A stretch of 64,000 nt of DNA, taken from contig NZ_LGUR01000218.1 in NCBI RefSeq assembly GCF_001270495.1, positions 1-64,000 of the forward strand, in the 5' to 3' direction. Positions 43,668 to 51,681 of this stretch are shown piece by piece (position 1 is the first letter of the stretch; the number at the start of each line of letters is the position of its first letter). The position numbers and the translations under genes were made by a program. Source of the DNA: Streptomyces viridochromogenes. Lineage in GTDB: Bacteria; Actinomycetota; Actinomycetes; Streptomycetales; Streptomycetaceae. Below the pieces are notes generated by a model that was not told where the DNA came from, made no database searches, and worked only from the letters and a program-made list of their open reading frames with translations.

Positions 43668-45101
43668 ATGAGTCGAGACATGTCTGATGTGACGCGTGCG
43701 AGGAACGGACGTCCCGTACACCACTGGCGGCGGAACGTCGTCCAGCTCGCCGCACTCCTCACGGCGGCGGCCGTGGTGGACGGCGTGACGAACCTGGTCG
43801 GGCACGGGCCCGTCGGACCGGCACTGCTGCTGGTCCCGGCGACGGTGCTGGTCGCCGCGGCGGGGTTCCACTCGTGGTGGGCACGCCGCCACGGTCACGC
43901 ACCGCCGACGGGCGATACCGGTGCCCGGCCGCGCTCCGAGTCGCAGGCCGGGCCGTCGGAGCAGTCGCGGGAACCGTCCGCGACGGTGTCCACGGAGAGT
44001 GCGCTGTGGCGGATGCGGACGACGGTGCAGGACGAACCGGGGTCGCTGGCGGCGCTGTGCACGGCGCTCGCCGGGCTGCGGGTGGACATCCTGAGCCTCC
44101 AGACGCATCCGCTGGCCGAGGGGACGGTGGACGAGTTCCTGCTCCGGGCGCCCGGCGGGCTCGCGGCGGCCGAGCTCACCCGGGTGGTCTCGGTGGCCGG
44201 CGGCGCCGGCACCTGGATCGAGCGGGCGGACGCACACGACCTGGTGGACGCGCCGACCCGGGTGCTGGGCCTGGCCACCCGTACCGCCCTGGACGCGGCG
44301 GAACTGCCGTTGGCGTTGCGGCAGTTGCTGGGCCGGTGCACCATCCGGTCGCTGCCCGCCGTGCCGGCCGGGGGCGGCCGCGGACCGGCGGCCGTGCCGG
44401 TGGAGGGGGCGCTCGAGGACACCGTGATGCGGCTGCGGGCGCCCGAAGGTGGAGTGATCACCGTGGAGCGGCCGTATCTGCCGTTCACGCCGACCGAGTT
44501 CGCCCGCGCGCGGGCGCTGGTGGAGCTGGACGCCCGGCTCGGCCCGCGCGTTCCGCGCAGCCAGGATGTGCTGACGCTGCCCGAGGGCAACGACATCACC
44601 GTGCGCCGGGTGGACATCGGTGACCTTCGGTCCGCGAAGGAGATGCACGAGCGGTGCTCCGCACGGACGCTCGGGATGCGATACCACGGGCCGGTCGGTG
44701 ACGCCGACCGTTATCTCAGCCACCTGCTCAGTCCCCGGTTCGGGCGGACGATCGCCGTACAGACCGCGTCGGGGCGCATCGTCGGGCTCGGTCACCTGCT
44801 GTGGGACGGGGACGAGACGGAGGTCGCGCTGCTCGTCGAGGACGCGTGGCAGCGGCGTGGCATCGGCGGAGAGTTGCTGCGCAGGCTCGTGGGGCTGGCG
44901 GTCGAGGCGGGGTGCGAGAGTGTGTACGCGGTGACGCAGTCGTCCAACACCGGGATGGTCGCGGCGATGCGGGGGTTGGGGCTCCCCCTCGACTATCAGG
45001 TCGAGGAGGGCACCCTCGTCATCACGGCCCGTCTGGATGCGGCGGTGGAGAAGCCGGTTGCGGAACGGCTTTCCGGTGCGGGCGAGCGGGGGAAGGACTG
45101 A
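43668..45101 (+). CDS. Membrane-anchored ACT-domain/GNAT fusion protein
   Basis: 477-aa protein: two N-terminal TMs (about 25-45 and 52-68, LAALLTAAAVVDGVTNLVG), a Ser/Glu-rich linker, an ACT-like amino-acid-binding domain (about 107-190, VQDEPGSLAALCTALAGLRV), a middle region with a second ACT-like remnant, and a C-terminal GNAT domain (about 315-460, HERCSARTLGMRYHG, WQRRGIGGELLRRLVGLAVE). The order suggests an acetyltransferase regulated by a small ligand at the membrane. Start at MSRDMSDV; MSDVTRAR 4 codons later also possible. Confidence 0.85.
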   Translation: MSRDMSDVTRARNGRPVHHWRRNVVQLAALLTAAAVVDGVTNLVGHGPVGPALLLVPATVLVAAAGFHSWWARRHGHAPPTGDTGARPRSESQAGPSEQSREPSATVSTESALWRMRTTVQDEPGSLAALCTALAGLRVDILSLQTHPLAEGTVDEFLLRAPGGLAAAELTRVVSVAGGAGTWIERADAHDLVDAPTRVLGLATRTALDAAELPLALRQLLGRCTIRSLPAVPAGGGRGPAAVPVEGALEDTVMRLRAPEGGVITVERPYLPFTPTEFARARALVELDARLGPRVPRSQDVLTLPEGNDITVRRVDIGDLRSAKEMHERCSARTLGMRYHGPVGDADRYLSHLLSPRFGRTIAVQTASGRIVGLGHLLWDGDETEVALLVEDAWQRRGIGGELLRRLVGLAVEAGCESVYAVTQSSNTGMVAAMRGLGLPLDYQVEEGTLVITARLDAAVEKPVAERLSGAGERGKD

Positions 45102-45114
45102 GCGCCGTTTCGCG

Positions 45115-46314
45115 CTAGGGCCTGGCGGCGGCCGCGGGTGTGCGGTGGTTCCCCGCGGCCCTTTCGGGGCGCTGCCGCAGCGCCCGGTCCAGATCGGCCC
45201 AGAGGTCCTCCACGTCCTCCAGGCCCACCGACATCCGCAGCAACCGGTCGCTCACCCCGGCGCCCCGGCGGTCGTCCGCGTCGACGATGCGGTGGCTGAT
45301 CGACGCCGGGTGCTGGATGAGGGTGTCGACGCTGCCGAGGCTCACGGCGGGGGTGATCAGGCGGACGCCGGCGATGACGTCGTGCGGATCGTCGTGCACC
45401 TCGAAGGCGATCATGGCCCCGCCGATGCGCGGATAGTGGACGCGGGCGACGCGCGGGTCGGCGGCGAGGCGGCGGGCGAGTTCGGAGGCGGTCTCCGAGG
45501 CGGCCCGGACCCGCACGGGGAGGGTCGACAGGCCGCGCAGCAGCAGATAGCCGGCCAGCGGATGCAGGACACCGCCCGTGGCGAACCGTATCTGCCGAAG
45601 CCGCCCGGCGAACTCCTCGTCGCAGGCCACCACGCCCGCCAGTACGTCCCCGTGCCCGCCGAGGTACTTGGTGGCGCTGTGCAGCACCAGCCGCGCACCG
45701 TGTTCGGTGGGGCGCTGGAGCACGGGCGTGGCGAAGGTGTTGTCCACGAGCAGCGGCACGGAGCCGCAGGCGTGGGCCACCGCCCGCAGGTCCACCTCGG
45801 TGAGCGTGGGGTTCGCCGGGGTCTCGACCAGCACCAGGCCGGTGTCCGGACGCAGCGCCTCCGCGATTCCGGCGGGGTCGGTCCAGGTCACCTCCGTGCC
45901 CAGGAGCCCGGCGGTGAGCAGATGGTCGCTACAGCCGTACAGCGGGCGTACGGCGACGACGTGGCGCAGGCCCATCGAGGCCCGTACGAGAAGGACCGCG
46001 GTCAGTGCCGCCATCCCGCTGGCGAACGCGACCGCCGCCTCGGTGCCCTCCAGACGGGCCAGGGCGGTCTCGAAGCGGGCGACGGTCGGGTTGCCCAGAC
46101 GGCCGTAGACGGGCGGGCCGTCCGGCTCGGCGCCGGTGGTGGCGAAGGCGTCGATGCGGGCGGCCTCGCCGCGGCTGTCGTAGGACGGGTAGGTGGTGGA
46201 CAGGTCGATCGGCGGGGCGTGCAGGCCCTGCCGGGCGAGGTCGTCGCGGCCGGCGTGGACGGCCTCGGTGGCGAGTGCTCTAGGTGCGGTGCGTACGTCG
46301 TCGTACCCATGCAT
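45115..46314 (-). CDS. Cystathionine gamma-lyase/synthase-type PLP enzyme
   Basis: 399-aa Cys/Met-metabolism PLP enzyme. Segments ALATEAVHAGRDD, PPIDLSTTYPS, YGRLGNPT, SGMAALTAVLL, DNTFATPVLQ and PLP Lys216 (HSATKYLGGHGDV). It could act as cystathionine gamma-lyase, gamma-synthase or methionine gamma-lyase; sequence alone does not decide. Start MHGYDDVRT follows GGGAGG; an ATG 11 codons upstream (46347) is an alternative. Divergent from an Lrp regulator, probably its controller. Confidence 0.9.
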   Translation of the reverse strand: MHGYDDVRTAPRALATEAVHAGRDDLARQGLHAPPIDLSTTYPSYDSRGEAARIDAFATTGAEPDGPPVYGRLGNPTVARFETALARLEGTEAAVAFASGMAALTAVLLVRASMGLRHVVAVRPLYGCSDHLLTAGLLGTEVTWTDPAGIAEALRPDTGLVLVETPANPTLTEVDLRAVAHACGSVPLLVDNTFATPVLQRPTEHGARLVLHSATKYLGGHGDVLAGVVACDEEFAGRLRQIRFATGGVLHPLAGYLLLRGLSTLPVRVRAASETASELARRLAADPRVARVHYPRIGGAMIAFEVHDDPHDVIAGVRLITPAVSLGSVDTLIQHPASISHRIVDADDRRGAGVSDRLLRMSVGLEDVEDLWADLDRALRQRPERAAGNHRTPAAAARP

Positions 46315-46400
46315 ACCGGCGTATGCCTCCCTGCTCGCTGGATCCATGGGCGGAAAGACTGAACAACAGGCGGGTCATCCGGGTGGAACCCCGTGCTACG

Positions 46401-46417
46401 TTCGGCCAATGGCCGAA
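46401..46417 (+). promoter_or_regulatory. Palindrome across the start codon of the Lrp gene
   Basis: TTCGGCCA-A-TGGCCGAA spans the ATG at 46409. TACGTT (46397-46402) ends 6 bp before the ATG, consistent with a leaderless mRNA. The palindrome would let Lrp repress its own gene and perhaps the divergent PLP enzyme. Confidence 0.5.
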
Positions 46418-46915
46418 TCTGTCGTACTGGATCCGGTCGATCTGCATCTGCTGCGGCTCCTGCAGAACGACGCCCGGACCACTTACCGCGATCTCGCCGT
46501 GCAGGTCGGTGTCGCACCGTCGACCTGTCTGGACCGGGTGACGCGGCTGCGCCGTTCCGGCGTGATCCTCGGCCATCAGCTCAGGCTGGACCCGGCCAAG
46601 CTGGGCCGCGGGCTGCAGGCGCTGCTGTCCGTGCAGGTCAGGCCGCATCGGCGGGAGTTGGTGGGGCCGTTCGTGGAGCGGATCCGGGCGCTGCCGGAGT
46701 CGCTGACCGTCTTCCATCTCACCGGCCCTGACGACTATCTCGTGCATGTCGCGGTCGCGGACATGGCGGATCTGCAACGGCTGGTGCTCGACGAGTTCAC
46801 GTCCCGGCGCGAGGTGGCTCGGGTGGAGACCCGGTTGATCTTCCAGGAGTGGGACTGCGGGCCGTTGCTGCCCCCCGACGGGCCGGAGAACACGCCCTCA
46901 GCGAAATCCGGCTGA
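46409..46915 (+). CDS. Lrp/AsnC-family regulator
   Basis: 168-aa regulator: AsnC HTH (about 9-55, VDLHLLRLLQNDARTTYRDL, VAPSTCLDRVTRLR) and RAM effector domain (about 70-150, FVERIRALPESLTVFHLTGP, DDYLVHVAVADM). Divergent from the cystathionine lyase-type gene, suggesting control of sulfur amino acid metabolism. Confidence 0.93.
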   Translation: MAESVVLDPVDLHLLRLLQNDARTTYRDLAVQVGVAPSTCLDRVTRLRRSGVILGHQLRLDPAKLGRGLQALLSVQVRPHRRELVGPFVERIRALPESLTVFHLTGPDDYLVHVAVADMADLQRLVLDEFTSRREVARVETRLIFQEWDCGPLLPPDGPENTPSAKSG

Positions 46916-46979
46916 CGCGGGGCGAACGCGGGGGAATCCGGGCTGACGCGGCAGCGGTCGGCATATGAGGATGGGCCGT

Positions 46980-48668
46980 ATGTCTGAGACCAAGACTCCG
47001 CTTCCCCGTGAGGTCGCCGACGCGTATGTCGACGAGCTCATCGCCCTCGACCCGGTCACCGGTACGTATCTCGGTGTGAAGGAAAGTTCGAGCAAGCTCC
47101 CCGACCTCTCGCCCGCGGGCCAGGAAGCGCTCGCGAAGCTCCAGCGAGCCACCCTCGCGCGACTCGACGAGGCCGAGCGCGCGCCCGGCGCGGACAGTGA
47201 CATCGAGCGCCGGTGCGGGCGCCTGCTGCGCGAGCGGCTGACCGCGGAACTCGCCGTGCACGAGGCCGACGAGGGCCTGCGCTCGGTCGGCAACATGGCC
47301 ACGCCCGCCCACTCGGTCCGCGAGATCTTCACGGTCACCCCGAACGAGACCGACGAGGACTGGGCGGCGATCGCCGAGCGGCTGCGCGCGGTGCCGGCCG
47401 CGTACGCGGGCTACCGCGAGTCCCTCGCGCTGGGCCTGGAGCGCAAGCTGTACGCCGCCCCGCGCCCGACCGCCACCTTCGTCGAGCAGCTCACCGAGTG
47501 GTCGGACACGGGCGAGGGGCAGGGCTGGTTCGAGGCCTTCGTGTCGGCCGGTCCCGAAGCGCTGCGCGCCGAGCTGGACGAGGCCGCCCGCGGGGCGACG
47601 GCCGCCGTGGTGGAACTGCGGGACTGGATGCGCGACGTGTACGCCCCGGCGATCGAGGGTGCGCCGAACACGGTGGGCCGCGAGCGCTACGCCCGCTGGG
47701 CCCGCTACTTCAACGGCACCGACCTCGACCTCGACGAGGCGTACGCGTACGGCTGGGCCGAGTACCACCGCCTGCTCGGCGAGATGAAGAAGGAGGCCGA
47801 GAAGATCCTTCCGGGCGCCGCGACGCCGTGGGTGGCGCTGGCGCACGTCGACGAGCACGGCACGCACATCGAGGGCGTCGACGAGGTCCGCGACTGGCTC
47901 CAGGGCCTGATGGACGAGGCGATCGAGAAGCTGGACGGCACGCACTTCGAACTCGCCGAGCCGGTACGGAAGGTGGAGTCGCGCATCGCCCCGCCCGGCG
48001 GTGCGGCGGCGCCGTACTACACCTCCCCGTCGGAGGACTTCTCGCGGCCGGGCCGCACCTGGCTGCCGACGATGGGACAGACCCGCTTCCCGGTCTACGA
48101 CCTCGTCTCGACCTGGTACCACGAGGGTGTGCCGGGCCATCACCTCCAGCTGGCGCAGTGGACGTACGTCGCCGGGAACCTCTCCCGCTACCAGGCCACG
48201 ATCGGCATGGTCAGCGCCAACGCCGAGGGCTGGGCGCTGTACGCGGAGCGGCTCATGGACGAACTCGGCTTCCTCACGGACCCGGAGCATCGGCTCGGCT
48301 ACCTCGACGCGCAGATGATGCGGGCGGCCCGCGTCATCGTCGACATCGGCATGCACCTGGAGCTGGGGATCCCGGCCGACTCGCCCTTCCACCCGGGCGA
48401 GCGGTGGACACCGGAACTGGCGCAGGAGTTCTTCGGCGCGCACAGCAGCCGTCCGGCGGACTTCGTGGAGAGCGAGCTGACCCGGTATCTGACGATTCCG
48501 GGCCAGGCGATCGGCTACAAGCTCGGTGAACGGGCGTGGCTGCTGGGCCGTGAGAAGGCGCGGGAGCGGCACGGCGACGCGTTCGACCTCAAGGCGTGGC
48601 ACATGGCGGCCCTGTCCCAGGGGTCGCTGGGCCTGGACGACCTGGTGGACGAACTGGCCCAGCTCTGA
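46980..48668 (+). CDS. DUF885-family zinc-metallopeptidase-like protein
   Basis: 562-aa protein of the DUF885 family. It contains the metal-binding HEGVPGHHLQ (near residue 380) with a downstream Glu in NAEGWALYAERLMDELG, like thermolysin-type gluzincins. No signal peptide, so probably cytoplasmic. Start MSETKTPLPREV. Not obviously in an operon. Confidence 0.93.
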   Translation: MSETKTPLPREVADAYVDELIALDPVTGTYLGVKESSSKLPDLSPAGQEALAKLQRATLARLDEAERAPGADSDIERRCGRLLRERLTAELAVHEADEGLRSVGNMATPAHSVREIFTVTPNETDEDWAAIAERLRAVPAAYAGYRESLALGLERKLYAAPRPTATFVEQLTEWSDTGEGQGWFEAFVSAGPEALRAELDEAARGATAAVVELRDWMRDVYAPAIEGAPNTVGRERYARWARYFNGTDLDLDEAYAYGWAEYHRLLGEMKKEAEKILPGAATPWVALAHVDEHGTHIEGVDEVRDWLQGLMDEAIEKLDGTHFELAEPVRKVESRIAPPGGAAAPYYTSPSEDFSRPGRTWLPTMGQTRFPVYDLVSTWYHEGVPGHHLQLAQWTYVAGNLSRYQATIGMVSANAEGWALYAERLMDELGFLTDPEHRLGYLDAQMMRAARVIVDIGMHLELGIPADSPFHPGERWTPELAQEFFGAHSSRPADFVESELTRYLTIPGQAIGYKLGERAWLLGREKARERHGDAFDLKAWHMAALSQGSLGLDDLVDELAQL

Positions 48669-48680
48669 CATACCGCCGGA

Positions 48681-49514
48681 TCAACGCCGGAAGCCGCCCT
48701 CGGAGTTGATCACCTCACCGGTGATCCAGCCCGCCTCGTCCGTGGCCAGCCAGGCGATGAGGCGGGCCGGGTCGTCGGGCATGCCCCACCGGCCGGCCGG
48801 GAAGGCGGCCGCCACGGCCTCGTACGCCCCGCCGGTCAGGTAGTCCGTGTCCACGGGGCCGGGGTTGACGGTGTTCACGGTGATCCCCTGCTCGGCGAGC
48901 GTGGTCGCCAGGGAGCGGGTGATCGAGGCGAGGGCGCCCTTCTGGAGGGCGTAGGCGATCTCGCCGGGCATACCGCCCGCGATGTCCTGGCCGGAGGTCA
49001 TCATCACGACGCGCCCGCCGGGACCGGGCGGCCGCAGCCGGGCATGGGCCTGGACTAGGAGCAGCACCGCGCGCGTGTCGACCGCCCAGTGCGCGTCGAG
49101 CATCGCGGCGTCGATCTCGTCGAGGGTGCCGTCGGAGCCGCTGACGGCATGGTTGGCGATCAGGATGTCGAGCCGCCCGCCGAGCGCCGCGGCCGCCGTG
49201 GCGATCAGCTCGGCCGGTGCGGCCGGGTCGGAGAGGTCTCCAGGGCCCGCGAGAACCTGGGCATCGGGATCGCCGAGCGCCTCGCGCACGGAGGCGGCGA
49301 CCTCCTCGGGGCGGTCGGCCCCCCAGGACATCGCGGCGTCGTGCGGCACATGGTGGTGCAGATAGACGCTCGCCCCGTACGCGGCGAGCCGTCGGGCCAC
49401 CGCATGACCGATGCCGGCACGTCTGCTGGCTCCGGTGACCAGAGCGGTCCGGCCGCGCAGGGGCAGGGGGTCGCGGCGCAGGTCTTCGGGGGCGGGGTGC
49501 GGGAGTCGGGGCAT
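48681..49514 (-). CDS. SDR-family oxidoreductase
   Basis: 277-aa short-chain dehydrogenase. NAD(P) motif TGASRRAGIGHAVA (27-40), NHAV for NAG, active-site Ser and Tyr in MMTSGQDIAGG and YALQKGAL (YxxxK). An N-terminal 20-residue extension precedes the Rossmann fold. Its upstream side abuts a tandem repeat array. Substrate unknown. Confidence 0.91.
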   Translation of the reverse strand: MPRLPHPAPEDLRRDPLPLRGRTALVTGASRRAGIGHAVARRLAAYGASVYLHHHVPHDAAMSWGADRPEEVAASVREALGDPDAQVLAGPGDLSDPAAPAELIATAAAALGGRLDILIANHAVSGSDGTLDEIDAAMLDAHWAVDTRAVLLLVQAHARLRPPGPGGRVVMMTSGQDIAGGMPGEIAYALQKGALASITRSLATTLAEQGITVNTVNPGPVDTDYLTGGAYEAVAAAFPAGRWGMPDDPARLIAWLATDEAGWITGEVINSEGGFRR

Positions 49515-49540
49515 GACAGATCATGATGGGGAACGGCCGA

Positions 49541-49920
49541 CTCCGGCGCACCTGGTTATCGGCGCGGGCGCGCCTGGTTGGCGGCGCAGGCGCGCCTGAT
49601 TGTCGACGCGGACGCGCCTGGTTGTCGACGCGGACGCAGCCGGCTATCCACGCAGGGCACCACGTTGTCGACGCACGCGCACGGCACAGGCGCACCCGGG
49701 CCATCGGCGCAAGGCACCTGGTTGTCCACGCAGGCCCACCCGGCCATCGACGCAAGGCACCTGGTAGTCCACGCAGGCCCACCCGGCCATCGACGCAAGG
49801 CACCTGGTAGTCCACGCAGGCCCACCCGGCCATCGGCACAGGGCACCTGGTAGTCGACGCAAGCGCACTCGGTCATCGGCGCGAGCGCACCGCGATATCG
49901 GCACACGCGCACTGACATGG
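49541..49920. repeat. Array of about 17 degenerate 21/22-bp tandem repeats
   Basis: Units of the type TC(G/C)ACGCAGGCGCACCTGGTTG run head to tail. In the central part two unit types alternate (TCGACGCAAGGCACCTGGTAG 21 bp, TCCACGCAGGCCCACCCGGCCA 22 bp), giving an exact 43-bp higher-order period repeated about three times. Because 43 is not a multiple of 3 and unit lengths mix, the array is unlikely to encode protein, though open frames cross it. It fills most of the 495-bp gap between the SDR gene and the Imm21 gene. Confidence 0.9.
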
Positions 49921-50009
49921 GTGAACGCACGCCCCAGTGCCGGCGCGAAAGCCCTCAGGTCGGCGCCGACGCCTCCGAGTCGGCGCTACGCCCTACGGGC
50001 AGCGGAGGT

Positions 50010-50525
50010 TCAGTGCGGCAGCCGCTGGAGCTGGACGAGCCCCAGCCAGGTCTCGGGCCCGGGCTGCACCCGCGCCGCGCGGACCGCGTACGCACCCGGC
50101 TCCAGAGCCACCCGCAGATGCTCGGTCCGTTCCGTCTCGCGGCCCGGCCAGGCCGAGTCGAACAGGACCACCGTGCCCGGCACCTTCCAGCGGACCTCGC
50201 GTTCCCAGACGGCCGTGGCGAGGGCGACCGGAACCCGGGACAGCAGTTCCGCCTCGGAGTCGGCGGCGCACCAGCGTACGAAGACGCCGTGCTCGGGCAG
50301 GTAGGCGGTCGAGGCGGGCTCGTCACCCAGCACCAGTGCCGCGCTGTCTCCCACGGGCAGGAGTCCGACGGCCCCGTCCACCTCACAGGCCCGGTCGTAG
50401 TCCGAGGCCGTCTCGTCACCGTCGGCGCCCGCCCAGAACGGCAGCACCGTCTCCGGTATCGCTATCAGCGGGCCGCCGCCCGACTCCACCCACTCCACCG
50501 CGCCCGGTTCCGCGTATCGCACCAT
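50010..50525 (-). CDS. Imm21-family immunity protein, no toxin adjacent
   Basis: 171-aa cytoplasmic protein with the Imm21 pattern: WVESGGGPLIAIPE, YDRACEVDGAVGLLPVGD, ALVLGDEP, VRWCAADS. Imm21 proteins neutralise polymorphic toxins, normally encoded just upstream. Here the neighbours are a rhodanese gene and a repeat array, so the gene is an orphan. Start MVRYAEPG (50525); an in-frame start 10 codons earlier is possible. Confidence 0.82.
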   Translation of the reverse strand: MVRYAEPGAVEWVESGGGPLIAIPETVLPFWAGADGDETASDYDRACEVDGAVGLLPVGDSAALVLGDEPASTAYLPEHGVFVRWCAADSEAELLSRVPVALATAVWEREVRWKVPGTVVLFDSAWPGRETERTEHLRVALEPGAYAVRAARVQPGPETWLGLVQLQRLPH

Positions 50526-50581
50526 GGCAGCAGAACCTACACGCACAGCGCCCACACGCGGTCACCTGTCCGATTCCGGCC

Positions 50582-51082
50582 TCAGCAGCCGCAGTTCTCC
50601 GCGTCCACCGGCGCCGTCAGCGGGTCGGCGGTCCGCCGTTCGCGGCCCTCCCAGGTCTCGTACTCGAAGCCCTCGCGCGCCCAGTACTCGAAGCCGCCGA
50701 GCATCTCCTTGACCTGGTAGCCGAGTTCGGCGAGGGCGAGGGCGGCACGGGTCGCGCCGTTGCAGCCGGGACCCCAGCAGTACGTCACGACGGGCACGGA
50801 CCGGTCGAGGAGCTGCTCGGCCTGCTCGGGGATCAGTGCGGTGGGGAGGTGGATCGCGCCCGGGATGTGGCCCTGGGACCAGGACTCGGTGGAGCGGGAG
50901 TCCAGGACGACGAAGCCGGGGTCGCCGTCGGCGGCGAGGGCTGCGGCGACGTCGGACACGTCGGCGTGGAAGACGAGGCTGGCGCGGAAGTAGGCGGCGG
51001 CCTCGGTCGGCTGGGCGGGCGCGACGCGCAGTACGGGGTTCACGGCGGTGACAGCGGTAGCGGCAGTGGCAGTGGCAGTCAT
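50582..51082 (-). CDS. Rhodanese-domain protein
   Basis: 166-aa single-domain rhodanese (about 35-145): DSRSTESWSQGHIPGAIHLP, active-site Cys in VTYCWGPGCNGATRAAL, and YQVKEMLGGFEYWAREGF. A short C-terminal tail ends ENCGC. Probably sulfur transfer or thiol-based sensing. Divergent from an Lrp regulator, with 124 bp between them. Confidence 0.92.
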   Translation of the reverse strand: MTATATAATAVTAVNPVLRVAPAQPTEAAAYFRASLVFHADVSDVAAALAADGDPGFVVLDSRSTESWSQGHIPGAIHLPTALIPEQAEQLLDRSVPVVTYCWGPGCNGATRAALALAELGYQVKEMLGGFEYWAREGFEYETWEGRERRTADPLTAPVDAENCGC

Positions 51083-51206
51083 GATCTGGTTCCCTCCCCG
51101 GCGGATCTCGACGACCAGAAATCTACGGTCGGTGATCCACTTCCTGAAGGGCCATTCCCCGGTGCCGACCTTGATTCGCCGGGGTTTCCCCTGCTATTCC
51201 TCGGAC

Positions 51207-51653
51207 ATGACCGCGTATTCCCCGGACGCCACCGACTGGCGCATCCTCGACGTCCTCCAGCGGGAGGGCCGAGCCAGTTTCGCCGAGCTGGCCCGTGCCG
51301 TCTCCATGTCCGCGAGCGCGGTCACCGAGCGGGTGCGCCGCCTGGAGGACGCGGGCGTCATCCAGGGGTACGCCGCCGTGGTCGACCCCGATCGGCTGGG
51401 GCTGCCGATCCTGGCCTTCGTACGGCTCCGGTACCCGAACGGCAACTACAAGCCCTTCCACGACCTGGTCGCCGCGACGCCCGAGATCCTGGAGGCCCAT
51501 CACGTCACGGGCGACGACTGCTTCGTCATCAAGGTCGCCGCCCGCTCGATGCGGCATCTGGAGGAGGTGTCCGGCAAGATCGGCACGCTGGGCTCGGTGA
51601 CGACGAGCGTCGTCTACTCGTCACCCCTCCCCCGCCGTCCACTGGGCCACTGA
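51207..51653 (+). CDS. Lrp/AsnC-family regulator (second)
   Basis: 148-aa regulator: HTH (about 8-55, DWRILDVLQREGRASFAELA, MSASAVTERVRRLED) and RAM domain (about 65-140). Start MTAYSPDATD. Divergent from the rhodanese gene, mirroring the Lrp/PLP-enzyme pair at 45-47 kb. Not closely similar to that regulator in the RAM domain by eye. Confidence 0.93.
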   Translation: MTAYSPDATDWRILDVLQREGRASFAELARAVSMSASAVTERVRRLEDAGVIQGYAAVVDPDRLGLPILAFVRLRYPNGNYKPFHDLVAATPEILEAHHVTGDDCFVIKVAARSMRHLEEVSGKIGTLGSVTTSVVYSSPLPRRPLGH

Positions 51654-51681
51654 CGTCACCGAGTCACCCGCCACCCCTCGG

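Noticed and set aside
49541..49920. Possible CRISPR array
   Set aside because: Units are contiguous and 21-22 bp with no unique spacers, and no cas genes are present. It is a tandem repeat.
49556..49930. Proteins encoded through the 21/22-bp repeats
   Set aside because: Unit lengths mix 21 and 22 bp, so frames drift; the predicted peptides are repetitive Val/Asp/Gly/Arg strings with no start signals.
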